Assembly (NCBI GenBank): GCA_964388665.1 | Contig: CAYMBJ010000016.1 | Span: 1 to 62,511 of the forward strand | DNA: 62,511 nt | Direction: 5' to 3' | Source of the DNA: CALCCV01 sp964388665 | Lineage (GTDB): Bacteria; Bdellovibrionota; Bdellovibrionia; Bdellovibrionales; Bdellovibrionaceae | Shown here: piece after piece, positions 35,124 to 44,360 of the stretch | How positions within the stretch are numbered: position 1 is the first letter of the stretch | Layout of the letters: the number at the start of each line of letters is the position of its first letter | Notes under the pieces: generated by a model | Told to the model about the DNA's origin: nothing | The model's database searches: none | What the model saw: only the letters and a program-made list of their open reading frames with translations | Program-made: the position numbers and the translations under genes

Positions 35124-35135
35124 TCCTCGCAAAAC

Positions 35136-35804
35136 CTAAGAAGCGAAGTCCCCGACAGCTTGAATCCAAATGCTGCGGTCTTCGCTTCGGGCCTCTATCT
35201 TAACGATTGAATGCTTTTTGCAAAGATCTTCAAGCTCAGTCATATCTTGCAACTGAATCGCCGATCTGAGTGACATATCCAACTCTTCGAGAAATTCGTG
35301 TCCTTTTAAGCCAGCTTTTTTGTTTCCAAATCCCGATTTCGCAATCAACAGCTTCTGCCACAATTGAACCCGAACCGGCAAAATCATCCATTTGGAATTG
35401 TGAAAGCATTTCGTATTTAAAATCAGACTTTTTTTGCAAGAATACTTGGAGCCGTCAAAAACCAATGAACCCCAGGTCAGCTCCATCAGGTGGACATGAT
35501 GCTCCACAAACGTAGACTGCAGTTCTTTTACCCAACCCTCAAAGCAAGACTTTGCCTGCCTCCCTCGCAATTGTTTTGGGAGTTGATCCATGACCACACG
35601 TTTTACAATTTTGTCCACCTCGGACAAATTCAATACCATGCCGGTATCAGATTGAACGGGACCACTTATCCCCAACACCAAGGGCCAATTTCGCAATTTG
35701 AATTCTGCCTGAGACTTTGAGAAAAGCGGCACCAGGATTTTATAACGTCGATAAAATCCTGCCTGAGTTGAAGGGCGCTCCGACAATGGGTGGCGCTGAG
35801 ACAT
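35136..35804 (-). CDS. Degenerate 6-pyruvoyl-tetrahydropterin-synthase-like protein
   Basis: 222 aa. Residues 36-78 (WPLVLGISGPVQSDTGMVLN and on through LSEVDKIVKRVVMDQL) follow the QueD/PTPS pattern in which a strand is followed by G-x-V-x-x-x-TG-M-hydrophobic-D/N-hydrophobic and a helix. HHVHLMELTWGSLVFDG resembles the last strand with its Glu. The zinc-binding HGH of true PTPS/QueD is replaced (KLRNWP at that place), so catalysis as QueD is doubtful. The C-terminal ~95 residues are an extra domain. ATG 35804 lies 13 bases after the ppiD stop, in the same direction. Called a fold relative only; another T-fold protein is possible. Confidence 0.45.
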   Translation of the reverse strand: MSQRHPLSERPSTQAGFYRRYKILVPLFSKSQAEFKLRNWPLVLGISGPVQSDTGMVLNLSEVDKIVKRVVMDQLPKQLRGRQAKSCFEGWVKELQSTFVEHHVHLMELTWGSLVFDGSKYSCKKSLILNTKCFHNSKWMILPVRVQLWQKLLIAKSGFGNKKAGLKGHEFLEELDMSLRSAIQLQDMTELEDLCKKHSIVKIEARSEDRSIWIQAVGDFAS

Positions 35805-35817
35805 ATTGATTTGGCGC

Positions 35818-37341
35818 CTATTTTGTCATGACTTGCGGATTGATCTCAACGTGGGAGGCCAGCTTGTATCGATTCACCCAATCCTCAAATGCGGAGTAAG
35901 CACGCTGACGCTTTATCGCCTCGAGACTTGCATCGTCTTCCACGGGGGTTGTAGCCGCGGCTGGCGCTGCACTGATTTTAAAATCTTTCAATTTTATTAC
36001 ATAACGATCAGCACCATCCCGAATCACTTTGCCGACCAATGGCTTTTGCGGAGTGATTTCGCGAACTGCAGCGGCAACGGAAGGACTGTTGAGGTTTGGA
36101 GCTCCGTCCTGAGTCAGATCAAATTCCCCGGTCGCCTGCCACTGCAAATTCTCTTTGGCCAACTGAGCATCCACCTCATCAGGCTTATTTTCGGCAAGAA
36201 GTTTCTCGAGCTCTGTTACCACCTTCTCAAAATTTTCTTCGGCGAGGATATCCGCAACAATCTGTTTTTTGTGAGTTTCGAGCTCTGCAGGCTGAGCCAA
36301 CTTTTTGTCTGTCACCTTGATCAAATGATATCCGTAAGAAGTCTTCACGGGTGCCGATACCTTGTCAATTTCACTATTAAATGCAACCTCTTCAAACTCC
36401 GGAACCATTCGGCCTCTTTGGAAAAAGCCCAAATCACCGTTTTTAGATTTGCTGCCTGGATCTTCACTGTACTGTGCCGCCAGTTTGCCAAAATTCTCAG
36501 TCGCGGCCTTCTTTTCAATCTCTTGAATTTTGGTCAAAGCCGCCTTTTCGGACGTGGTGTCGCCCGCCTTAAAGGCAATGAGTATGTGCTGAGCTTTGAC
36601 TTCTTCTTTTTGGGCCAATTTCTCTTTATTCATTTCAAAATAATTTTTGATCTTTTCTTGATAGGCCGCATCGGCCTCTGCCTTTTCCACCGCTTCAGCA
36701 GAAGGTTTATGGCTTTTCAAAAATTCATCTTTATTGAATTTTACATAGCTGAGATTCATTTTCGTCGCCTTTAGCTCAGCGATTTTATCAAGCTCCAGTT
36801 TTGCGGGGGCAAGCCCGGCTTCAAAAAGGCGCCGCATACGCAAATTGATAACCTCTTTGCGGATTCGTCTTTCAAAATCACCGGGGTTTGTGCGGGCGTA
36901 CTCCAAATAGCGGCTGTAGAGTTCACGGCTAAACACGCCATTTTCCTTAAACAGTGGGATCTCATTCAAAATATAATCTGCCACCTCTTTGTCGGTGACA
37001 TAAATGCCCATTTCTGTTGCTGCCTGGTAAATCAGCTCTGAACGGATCAGCTGTTGCAAAGCTTGCTGCTGCATCTCTTGACGCCTGTCTCCAAAGTCCA
37101 TTTGCTTACCAAAAAGGTTGGCGTAAGTTTGCTCCAAGCGCTGCTGTTCCTGCAAAAGATCTGACATAGAAATGTAGGCGTTGTTTACTCGAGCCACACT
37201 TCCTACGCCTGAGCCACCTAGCCCACCGGTGCTAAAACCAAAGAATACAAAGACCACAATGATCGCACCAAACACGAGTATCGCCGTAATGTTGCGGGTT
37301 GATAGTTGAGCTTTTAATCGCTGAGCCATGCTTTTTTTCAT
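35818..37341 (-). CDS. PpiD/SurA-type peptidyl-prolyl isomerase, membrane-anchored
   Basis: Periplasmic folding factor. One N-terminal helix (TAILVFGAIIVVFVFFGFS, about residues 17-36) as in PpiD, then a SurA-N-like chaperone domain (ARVNNAYISMSDLLQEQQRL onward), and a parvulin domain with AQHILIAFKAG, EDPGSKSKNGDLGFFQRGRM, VPEFEEVAF and TSYGYHLIKV. 507 aa, shorter than E. coli PpiD (623). The frame is open to 37467, but ATG 37341 follows GAGGG and starts MKKSMAQRLKAQL, the usual short basic leader. It is divergent from mreC (161 bases between starts). A role in outer-membrane protein folding is likely. Confidence 0.88.
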   Translation of the reverse strand: MKKSMAQRLKAQLSTRNITAILVFGAIIVVFVFFGFSTGGLGGSGVGSVARVNNAYISMSDLLQEQQRLEQTYANLFGKQMDFGDRRQEMQQQALQQLIRSELIYQAATEMGIYVTDKEVADYILNEIPLFKENGVFSRELYSRYLEYARTNPGDFERRIRKEVINLRMRRLFEAGLAPAKLELDKIAELKATKMNLSYVKFNKDEFLKSHKPSAEAVEKAEADAAYQEKIKNYFEMNKEKLAQKEEVKAQHILIAFKAGDTTSEKAALTKIQEIEKKAATENFGKLAAQYSEDPGSKSKNGDLGFFQRGRMVPEFEEVAFNSEIDKVSAPVKTSYGYHLIKVTDKKLAQPAELETHKKQIVADILAEENFEKVVTELEKLLAENKPDEVDAQLAKENLQWQATGEFDLTQDGAPNLNSPSVAAAVREITPQKPLVGKVIRDGADRYVIKLKDFKISAAPAAATTPVEDDASLEAIKRQRAYSAFEDWVNRYKLASHVEINPQVMTK

Positions 37342-37501
37342 TTTTCCCTCGACTTCAAAAGCACCATTACGCATTTTTTTATATCGTTTTTCAAGCGGAA
37401 ATTGCTGATGACTCGGGTATAAAGGCTCGATACACTGGAGTGGACACATTTGAACGCTATAAACCACTAGAAGCTATAATAAGAGGCGCCAAAAGGGGAC
37501 T

Positions 37502-38407
37502 TTGACCTTGAATCTTTTCAGCTGGGATCTTAAAAAAATAATTTTTTTGGTGCTCATTTTTTCCTTGCCCCTCCTGTCCATCAATATGGAGCAGAAGGCC
37601 AATCAGGAGGACTGGCTGGCCCGTCCTTTTCAACTGGTGTCTGGCTATGCACAGGGCATTTTTTTTGCGTTTAGCGATTCCGTGCGTGGTCCGACGTCAC
37701 AATATCTCAACCTAGTGAACATCAAAAAAGAAAATCAAGAGCTGCACAATCGCAATCATGAGCTCGAAGCCAGAATGCAAGTCATGAGTGAGATAGAGCA
37801 AGAGAACAATCGATTGCGAGAAATTGTGGACTTTCGCAAGAACCACGATATGAAATTGGTAGCAGCGCAAGTAATCGGAAAAGACTTGGTTCCTGATCAC
37901 AAGAGCATCACCATAAACAAAGGCTCACAGCATGGCCTAGCTCCCGGGCAAGCGGTGATCACGCTCGGAGGAGTCCTCGGTTATATTTTTCGCAGCGAGC
38001 TGGCCACTTCTCATGTCATGCTCATTAGCGATCGATATTCAGTGGTGGACGGCATCGTCCAAAGATCCCGCGCGCATGGAATCGTTGAAGGCCGCAACGA
38101 CGGACTTGCTCTCAAATACGTCGAGCGAACCGAAGACGTGAAGCCCGGCGATCTGGTCGTGACTGGTGGTCTGGATAATATATTGCCCAAAGGATTTCCC
38201 GTCGCCATTGTCGAAAACGTTGAGCGAAAGACCTACAGTGTATCCTTGCGAGTCGACCTCAAACCCATTGTGGATCATTCCAAAGTCGAAGAGGTTTTGG
38301 TGGTGGTCGACGCAAATAATCTTGATTTAGAACCAAAATCTGCAGAGCCAACCACTGCTGCTGACTCCACAGCGGCGAAGAGTGCCACAGGTGTCGCGAC
38401 ACAATGA
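37502..38407 (+). CDS. mreC: Rod-shape-determining protein MreC
   Basis: Elongasome scaffold linking MreB to the periplasmic wall enzymes. Short cytoplasmic start, one helix (IIFLVLIFSLPLLSI), a coiled coil (about 75-105, LEARMQVMSEIEQENNRLRE), then the MreC beta domain: VIGKDLVPDHKSITINKGSQ, GLAPGQAVITLGGVLG, VMLISDRYSVVDGIVQRSRA, and GDLVVTGGLDNILPKGFPVA. The C-terminus is a Thr/Ala-rich tail. 301 aa. TTG 37502 has AAGGGG ahead; TTG 37508 is an alternative and no ATG is near. The stop overlaps mreD (ATGA). First gene of mreCD-mrdA-rodA; mreB is not in the window. Confidence 0.92.
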   Translation: MTLNLFSWDLKKIIFLVLIFSLPLLSINMEQKANQEDWLARPFQLVSGYAQGIFFAFSDSVRGPTSQYLNLVNIKKENQELHNRNHELEARMQVMSEIEQENNRLREIVDFRKNHDMKLVAAQVIGKDLVPDHKSITINKGSQHGLAPGQAVITLGGVLGYIFRSELATSHVMLISDRYSVVDGIVQRSRAHGIVEGRNDGLALKYVERTEDVKPGDLVVTGGLDNILPKGFPVAIVENVERKTYSVSLRVDLKPIVDHSKVEEVLVVVDANNLDLEPKSAEPTTAADSTAAKSATGVATQ

Positions 38408-38931
38408 AGAGTCCGGGACGATTTGCTATACGTTGGTTGCTATTTTTACTTGCGCTTCAGGTGGGAGCTGCTCTTTCCGCCTCACTCTGGCCAAGCTTTT
38501 TCGGTGGTCTACCTGCGCCCAAGTTTTGGTTTGTGATTTTAATTTTTATTCTGATTTATTTTCCGCTAAAGGAATCCATTTTTTTAGCCTACCTAGGTGG
38601 GTACTCCATCACCTTTTACAGTGGCATGAATGTAAAAATGATTTGGTTTCCTTTGCTAGTCATTTTTTTTGTCATGCGTTTTTTAAAGAGCCGCATGTTT
38701 TGGCAGGGCACCACCTATTTTGTAATGAACGCCGCACTGGGTGACCTCATGTTTGAGTTTCTCTATTTGGGGTTTTCGCGCATATTGGAAGCCAATCCAG
38801 CGCCCATTTTGTTTTGGGATCGGATCCTCAGCGTTCTTTTTACAGTGATCATCGCACCCCCGATCTACAATCTATTGCTGCCCCTTCTGGAGAGGACAAC
38901 GCCAGAGGAGTCCATTCATGAGCAAGGTTAA
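38404..38931 (+). CDS. mreD: Rod-shape-determining protein MreD
   Basis: Inner-membrane protein of the elongation machinery. 175 aa with about five hydrophobic helices (WLLFLLALQVGAALSASLW, FWFVILIFILIYFPL, WFPLLVIFFVMRFL, ALGDLMFEFLYLGFS, ILSVLFTVIIAPPIYNLLLP), agreeing with MreD in length and profile. Sequence similarity in this family is low, so the call rests mainly on position between mreC and PBP2. ATG 38404 overlaps the mreC stop; five bases separate it from the next gene. Confidence 0.85.
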   Translation: MKSPGRFAIRWLLFLLALQVGAALSASLWPSFFGGLPAPKFWFVILIFILIYFPLKESIFLAYLGGYSITFYSGMNVKMIWFPLLVIFFVMRFLKSRMFWQGTTYFVMNAALGDLMFEFLYLGFSRILEANPAPILFWDRILSVLFTVIIAPPIYNLLLPLLERTTPEESIHEQG

Positions 38932-38936
38932 GGTAT

Positions 38937-40982
38937 ATGGCTGAGTATTTAGGTAGTTTAGAAGAGACAAAAGAGTATGCTCCACGTTATCGGCTCCTCT
39001 ATATTGCGATCGCACTGACTTTTTTGACATTTTCAACGCGCCTCTGGTATTTGCAAATTGTTCAGGGCGAGGAGCTACGCTCCTTTTCTGAAAAAAATCG
39101 CATCAAAAGATCAAAAATCTCTGCGCCACGGGGGCTCATTCTGGACCGAGAAGGCAAGGTGTTGGTCGAAAATCTACCTGGATTTGAAGCAACGGTTTCG
39201 CCTCAATATGTGGATGATATCACGTTGATGTCTGAACGAGTGGGACCTATTTTAGGAATGGATCCCGAAAGAATCATTGTTAAGGTCAAGCGATCGCGCA
39301 AGCAAAATGGCCCCTTTGCTTCAATTCGCCTTAAAGAAAATCTTTCGCGCGAAGAGGTCTTTCGCCTTAAGCGAATTCGCCTCGAAATTCCGGGATTAGA
39401 AATTCGTGAATCCATTGTTAGACATTACCCGCTGGTGCAATCGGGCGCACAGCTATTGGGATACGTCGGTGAGATTTCTAAGCGCCAATTGCCTCTGTGG
39501 AACGTTAAATTTGCTGGCAAGTGGAGCTTTGAGCAAGGCGATATAGTTGGAAAAACCGGCTTAGAAGAGGCTCTAGAGGGGGACATTCGCGGCATAGACG
39601 GCACCAGTTTTGTCCAAGTTGATGCTCACGGGCGCGAGACCATCTCCGCAACTGCCAATTCGAACATTTATGGTGACCAGTTTCGCGAGCGAGAGCCTAT
39701 CCATGGCAACAATGCCGTTTTGACCATTGATCGCGACATTCAAGAAGCTGCATTTAAGGCATTCACTGACTACGAAAGAATTGGTGCCATGGTTGTCATG
39801 AAGACCAATGGCGAAATTCTTGCATGGATCAGTGCTCCTTCCTATGACCCCAATGAGTTTGCCACCGGAATAAGTTCGCAATCACTTTCAAAAATCATTA
39901 CCAATCCTTACAAGCCCTTGAGAAACAAAGTCATCCAAGATCATAACTCACCTGGATCCATATTTAAGCCTTTCGTTGCGCTAGCGGCGCTGCAAGAAAA
40001 GGTCATTTCACCCACTACAATTGTCCACGCCCCAGGAGTTTTTTATTTCGGCCGCAGACCTTATCATGATTCCATTAGAGGCGGTCATGGTTATGTAACC
40101 GTTTACGAAGCCTTGGAACGTTCTTCGAATGTTTTCTTTTACAAATTGGGAATTCAATTGGGTGTGGACCGCATGTTCAATTACATTTGGCCAATGGGAA
40201 TCGGCCAAAAAACGGGTATCGAACTTCCCCGCGAGGTCAGTGGCTTGATGCCAAACTCACAATGGAAGAAAAAGGAACGGGGCGAAGAGTGGCAAGGCGG
40301 AGAAAACCTTAGCACGGCCATCGGTCAGGGCTTTGTCAATGTCACGCCTCTGCAAATGGCTGTCGCCTACAACGCCATTGCCACCGAAGGAAAGGTCTAT
40401 AAGCCTTATTTGATTCGCAACGTAATTGACCAGGACGGAAAAGTTCTCAAAGAAAACTTTTCGCAATTGTTACGAGACGTCACGCAGACACAGAGCACTG
40501 GCGTGAAAATTGATCCGGCAACATTCAAGATTGTCAAAGAGGGCCTGCGCCGAGTGGCCAACGGTGATCGAGGAACTGCAAAATGGTGGAAAATCCCAGG
40601 AGTGCAAATGGCCGGCAAAACGGGCACCGCCCAAGTCATGGGATTTTCTGCCGATCAAATTTATACCAAATGTGACCAGCGACCAATGCATATGCGCCAC
40701 CACGGCTGGTATGTGGCCTATGCCCCCTATGACAATCCCGAGATTACAGTGGCGGCTCTCACCGAACACTCCTGCCATGGCAACACTGGTTCCGCTCCCT
40801 TGGTGCGCGACGTGATCCAGGCCTACTTTCAAAAATACCATCCAGAAATGATCGAAGAGGGAAAAAAGAAAATGGCTGAAGAATGGCGCGCCAAGCGCAA
40901 GGCCTCTGCGGATGCTGCCGCGGCTGCCGCAGCGGCAACACTGTCACCATCTCAAAACGACAAAATTGAAGGTGATGAATGA
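38937..40982 (+). CDS. mrdA: Penicillin-binding protein 2 (elongasome transpeptidase)
   Basis: Class B PBP cross-linking peptidoglycan during cell elongation; anchored by one helix (LLYIAIALTFLTFSTRLWYL). Dimerisation region: APRGLILDREGKVLVENLPG. Transpeptidase motifs: SPGSIFKP with the catalytic S341 and K344, SSNVF (SxN) near 396, and AGKTGTAQV with K561. YDPNEFATG near 303 is typical of PBP2. 681 aa, slightly longer than E. coli PBP2 (633), ending in an alanine-rich tail with two runs of Ala. ATG 38937 follows AAGGT. The stop overlaps rodA (ATGA), the usual pairing of a SEDS polymerase with its class B PBP. Confidence 0.95.
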   Translation: MAEYLGSLEETKEYAPRYRLLYIAIALTFLTFSTRLWYLQIVQGEELRSFSEKNRIKRSKISAPRGLILDREGKVLVENLPGFEATVSPQYVDDITLMSERVGPILGMDPERIIVKVKRSRKQNGPFASIRLKENLSREEVFRLKRIRLEIPGLEIRESIVRHYPLVQSGAQLLGYVGEISKRQLPLWNVKFAGKWSFEQGDIVGKTGLEEALEGDIRGIDGTSFVQVDAHGRETISATANSNIYGDQFREREPIHGNNAVLTIDRDIQEAAFKAFTDYERIGAMVVMKTNGEILAWISAPSYDPNEFATGISSQSLSKIITNPYKPLRNKVIQDHNSPGSIFKPFVALAALQEKVISPTTIVHAPGVFYFGRRPYHDSIRGGHGYVTVYEALERSSNVFFYKLGIQLGVDRMFNYIWPMGIGQKTGIELPREVSGLMPNSQWKKKERGEEWQGGENLSTAIGQGFVNVTPLQMAVAYNAIATEGKVYKPYLIRNVIDQDGKVLKENFSQLLRDVTQTQSTGVKIDPATFKIVKEGLRRVANGDRGTAKWWKIPGVQMAGKTGTAQVMGFSADQIYTKCDQRPMHMRHHGWYVAYAPYDNPEITVAALTEHSCHGNTGSAPLVRDVIQAYFQKYHPEMIEEGKKKMAEEWRAKRKASADAAAAAAAATLSPSQNDKIEGDE

Positions 40983-42106
40983 TCAATGATTTTATTAGAG
41001 TCGAAGAAAAGTCTTTTTTCAAAAAAGTCGACTATCTGCTTATTTTAGTAATTCTGGCGCTCAATATCATTGGCCTAATCAATCTGTACAGCGCTACACA
41101 CGGACCCAATTCCACTCAGGTGGAAAGCCTTTTCATCTCTCAAATCGTTTGGATCTTGGCCGGCTGGAGTATTTTTTTCGCTGTAACATTGATGGACTAT
41201 CTGTTTTTGAACCGCATCGCGATTTTAATCTATATCTTCAATCTCGGAGCCGTCCTCTTTGTAACATTTTTTGGTAAGGTCGCCTATGGAGCCCAGCGCT
41301 GGATTGATTTGGGCTTCTTCCGCTATCAACCCTCAGAATCTATGAAACTAGCTCTCATCGTGCTGCTTTCACGAATCTTAATGAATCGATCGCCTGTGGG
41401 CAAAGGCATGGGACTGCGTGAGCTGCTCTTGCCCCTTGCTGCCATTCTGCTCCCATTTATACTCGTGGTCGAACAGCCCGACCTTGGCACGGCGATGATG
41501 CTACTGATGATTGGCTCGAGCTTGCTCTTGTTTGCGAAGGTCAATCGGCGCATCATCATCTCCGGCTTGGTGATGCTCGGCATGGCCCTGCCCATTGCTT
41601 GGAAGTGGGGACTGCGCGACTATCAACGCAATCGCATCCTGACCTTTCTCTCTCCCAACAATGACCCGCGCGGCTCGGGATACAATTCAATACAATCCAA
41701 AATCGCAGTGGGCAGTGGCCAATTTTTTGGAAAAGGCTTTCGCCAAGGCACTCAATCGCAATTGGAGTTTTTGCCAGAGCGCCACACTGATTTTATTTTT
41801 AGCGTATTGAGTGAAGAGCATGGCTTTGTTGGCGGTTTTTTAACCATCAGTCTCTTTTGCATACTGTTTGGTTTGGCCCTACGCACTGCCGCCAACGCCA
41901 GAGACAAGTATGGAGTGATCGTCACGGTCGGAGTCACCGCCTATATATTCTGGCATATGTTCATTAATGTCGGTATGGTCATAGGTCTCCTACCAATTGT
42001 GGGTGTCCCTTTGCCACTGCTCTCATACGGCGGTTCATCTATGCTCACCACCATGTTGGCCTTAGGCATTGTTTCAAGTGTTTCGTACCGCAGATTTTTA
42101 TTTTAA
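40979..42106 (+). CDS. rodA: SEDS peptidoglycan polymerase RodA
   Basis: Glycosyltransferase polymerising lipid II in the elongasome with PBP2. About ten membrane helices. Family marks: FGKVAYGAQRWIDLGFFRYQ, PSESMKLALIVLLSRI, VEQPDLGTAMMLL (catalytic Asp region), LPERHTDFIFSVLSEEHGFVG, and GVPLPLLSYGGSSMLTTMLAL near the C-terminus. 375 aa is normal. The start ATG 40979 overlaps the PBP2 stop. The last gene of the operon; a hairpin-forming stretch follows before the convergent lyase gene. Confidence 0.95.
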   Translation: MINDFIRVEEKSFFKKVDYLLILVILALNIIGLINLYSATHGPNSTQVESLFISQIVWILAGWSIFFAVTLMDYLFLNRIAILIYIFNLGAVLFVTFFGKVAYGAQRWIDLGFFRYQPSESMKLALIVLLSRILMNRSPVGKGMGLRELLLPLAAILLPFILVVEQPDLGTAMMLLMIGSSLLLFAKVNRRIIISGLVMLGMALPIAWKWGLRDYQRNRILTFLSPNNDPRGSGYNSIQSKIAVGSGQFFGKGFRQGTQSQLEFLPERHTDFIFSVLSEEHGFVGGFLTISLFCILFGLALRTAANARDKYGVIVTVGVTAYIFWHMFINVGMVIGLLPIVGVPLPLLSYGGSSMLTTMLALGIVSSVSYRRFLF

Positions 42107-42108
42107 CG

Positions 42109-42170
42109 TCCGCAATGTTGATTCGCGTCCCTGAAGGCGACGCGCTTTGTATTCTCGACTGATGCGGACT
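42109..42170. terminator. Two-part hairpin between rodA and the convergent lyase gene
   Basis: GTCCGCA (42109-42115) pairs with TGCGGAC (42164-42170), and inside it CGCGTC (42125-42130) pairs with GACGCG (42140-42145) around a nine-base loop. It fills nearly all of the 69-base gap between two convergent stops, so a bidirectional terminator is plausible. No clear T-run follows on either strand, so factor-independent action is uncertain. Confidence 0.45.
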
Positions 42171-42175
42171 ATCAG

Positions 42176-44023
42176 CTATTGAGACTCTGGACCCACTTCA
42201 GATCGAGAGACACCTTTTGGAGTTCCTACGACTCCAGAATACTTAAAGTTATCTTGTGTATTTTGGTTTTTATTTAGCTTTATGGTGCTTGTGTTCGCAC
42301 CGAGTTTTGTCCCTATTGGCGCAAGTGGAAGTTTGGCTGCCAGAGAATCATCATCCCCCACATAAATAGTGCCGCCTTGGTTTCCATAGACAATAACATC
42401 CACACTTTGCATATAACCAGTATGATTACCAGCATCCACTTCTTTTCGGGTGAGGGATCCACTTGCCACCTTAATGTAGGCGCTAGATGAGAGTTTATTG
42501 CCTATGATCCTGTGGTTTGCGCCGTAAGAATTGATCCCGCGCCCTTCAATAACATTGTTTTGAATGAGATTGCCCTCACAAAACCGCAAATTGAGATCTT
42601 TGCCTCCCTTAAAAGTATTATTTGTTATGGTGACCCCTGAGGTTTTAACAGCGAGAACCTCATTGTCTCCATTCCATTTCTCAAAAAGATTGTGATCGAC
42701 GAGCATACCTGTTTTGTCAAAGTTTCCCGAGTAGCTGCTGCCGGCAAGCCAAATGGCCTCGTACTCTTTTCCTCCAGAAGGACTTCCGTGGAAGTAGTTA
42801 TGGTCAACTCGCGATTTTCCACCTGGTTGATTCAGGATCATAACTCCTGTTCTTCGAAAATTGTTCTTCTCATCGCCGATGTCATTGTGATCAATTCGTG
42901 CTAAATTGGAGTAATGCACTTGAATCATCACACCATTGTCGATATCTCTGTCGCTAGTGAGCCAATTTCGAGTCACGCGCGAGCCTGTTCCTGGGTCAGA
43001 ATTTGAAGACTTGTAGATTCCAATATTTACTTTAGTGTCATGAAGCTTCATGCAGGCAAGTACTGCGTAATGCCCCTCCAAACTGATCAGCGTATCCAGA
43101 AATTGCACCTTGCCAAAATTTTGAGCTCGCACCACGATAGGCTTACTTGCCGTGCCTTTGGCCTTTAAGGTAAAGCCCTTTTTATACGTCCCATCAGCAA
43201 GAACAATAATATCCCCAGCAACAGCACCAGAAATGACTGAATCGAGATTTCCAGCGGTCGCTTTTTTTAACGTCTTTCCAGAAATAAATTGATTTGTGCA
43301 GTAATTGACATCACTTGTATCTGATGCCTGACCTGTCGAAACTGGGCCAGAAGCATTTTTAGTCGGCGTTGGCGACGTATTTGTTGGTGTGTCTGCCATG
43401 ATGGCCACCTGAGGAGCTCCTCCGGCCTCTGTTGTAATTCTGTATTGATCAATTGTGTATTCAGAATGTGGCGATTCAACCTTAACAGCATACTCTTCGC
43501 CGGACGCAGGTTGGGCCAAAGATTCTGGCAGCTCCGCTGACCATCGGTGATTCACTTGTCGGTTATGAAACTCAAGCGCAGTCACCCTTTTTGCATTTTG
43601 ATCAACAAATACAATCGAAGAGCTCTCAGAATTTTGCATCGGCTCGACAGCCAGCGTCTGGTTTGTCGCAGGTTGATTGAGACTGTCATAGTAGTTTGCA
43701 ATCTCAACTAGTGTTTGATCGTCCACAATTCGCACAACACTCTGTGGCGTACGTTGATCCTCAGATCGAGAAATAAAGATTCTTTCCAAGCGTCCATCTG
43801 CATCAAAGTCTCCAGTAACAACAGCCCCTGCAATTTTATTCGAATTCAAAAGTGTCGTGGATTCATTGGGCCAACTTCGGTAAGACTCTCCTATACTGGT
43901 TTCCATTAAAGTCGCCTTTGAGCTTTCGTTTATTTTTTGAGACTCAAGAGGAGAGCAAGCCTGAAAAAATGCGACCACTCCCAGCGGCAGAACAATCAAT
44001 CCCAGACCCGCATTTTTTCTCAC
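42176..44023 (-). CDS. Lipoprotein with FG-GAP-like region and PL6-type polysaccharide-lyase beta-helix
   Basis: 615 aa. Lipobox FFQACS at about residues 19-24 predicts export and lipid anchoring. Residues 50-190 include VTGDFDADGRLERIFISR, an FG-GAP/VCBS-type Asp-rich loop. A Thr/Pro linker (about 215-235) leads to a right-handed beta-helix of the PL6 (chondroitinase B/alginate lyase) kind: NGDNEVLAVKTSGVTITNN with K460, then DLNLRFCEGN with R480. In chondroitinase B the catalytic Lys and Arg are about 21 residues apart and the NE pair binds calcium; the same layout is seen here. GTG 44023 follows AGGGGGA. Likely extracellular cleavage of a uronic-acid polysaccharide; substrate unknown. Confidence 0.78.
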   Translation of the reverse strand: MRKNAGLGLIVLPLGVVAFFQACSPLESQKINESSKATLMETSIGESYRSWPNESTTLLNSNKIAGAVVTGDFDADGRLERIFISRSEDQRTPQSVVRIVDDQTLVEIANYYDSLNQPATNQTLAVEPMQNSESSSIVFVDQNAKRVTALEFHNRQVNHRWSAELPESLAQPASGEEYAVKVESPHSEYTIDQYRITTEAGGAPQVAIMADTPTNTSPTPTKNASGPVSTGQASDTSDVNYCTNQFISGKTLKKATAGNLDSVISGAVAGDIIVLADGTYKKGFTLKAKGTASKPIVVRAQNFGKVQFLDTLISLEGHYAVLACMKLHDTKVNIGIYKSSNSDPGTGSRVTRNWLTSDRDIDNGVMIQVHYSNLARIDHNDIGDEKNNFRRTGVMILNQPGGKSRVDHNYFHGSPSGGKEYEAIWLAGSSYSGNFDKTGMLVDHNLFEKWNGDNEVLAVKTSGVTITNNTFKGGKDLNLRFCEGNLIQNNVIEGRGINSYGANHRIIGNKLSSSAYIKVASGSLTRKEVDAGNHTGYMQSVDVIVYGNQGGTIYVGDDDSLAAKLPLAPIGTKLGANTSTIKLNKNQNTQDNFKYSGVVGTPKGVSRSEVGPESQ

Positions 44024-44360
44024 AGTTTCCCCCTAAATATTCCCGGTGCTAATGAACGCTACCCAATAGCTAATTATTACAGGAAAGCCCATATTCCTAA
44101 TTTACATTAGAGGAACGACACCAATGCGGCCCAATTAACCTACTGGTCAGTAAAAGCGAAAGCAACTGGAGAAGTCGCGTCTTGAACTGATACAAAAAAT
44201 CCCTGAATTATTCCAAATCTGAAACAATCAAAAGATTCTCAAGTGAATTCAACCAACAAATAGCCTGACTCAAACTTGCCGCAATTGGTATGACAAAATA
44301 AGTCTGGCCAATTTTCATATTTAGTTTTACTTATACTTCGATTTTATTGAAAGGAAAGGC
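44024..44360. other. Divergent intergenic region between the PL6-like gene and ovoA
   Basis: 337 bases, AT-rich, without an open frame that looks coding. It must carry promoters for both genes. A TATACT (44332-44337) stands 23 bases before the ovoA start and could be its -10, but a matching -35 is not obvious. Ribosome sites are present at both ends (AAAGGAAAGG for ovoA, AGGGGGA for the lyase). I see no strong dyad or repeat. Confidence 0.5.
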
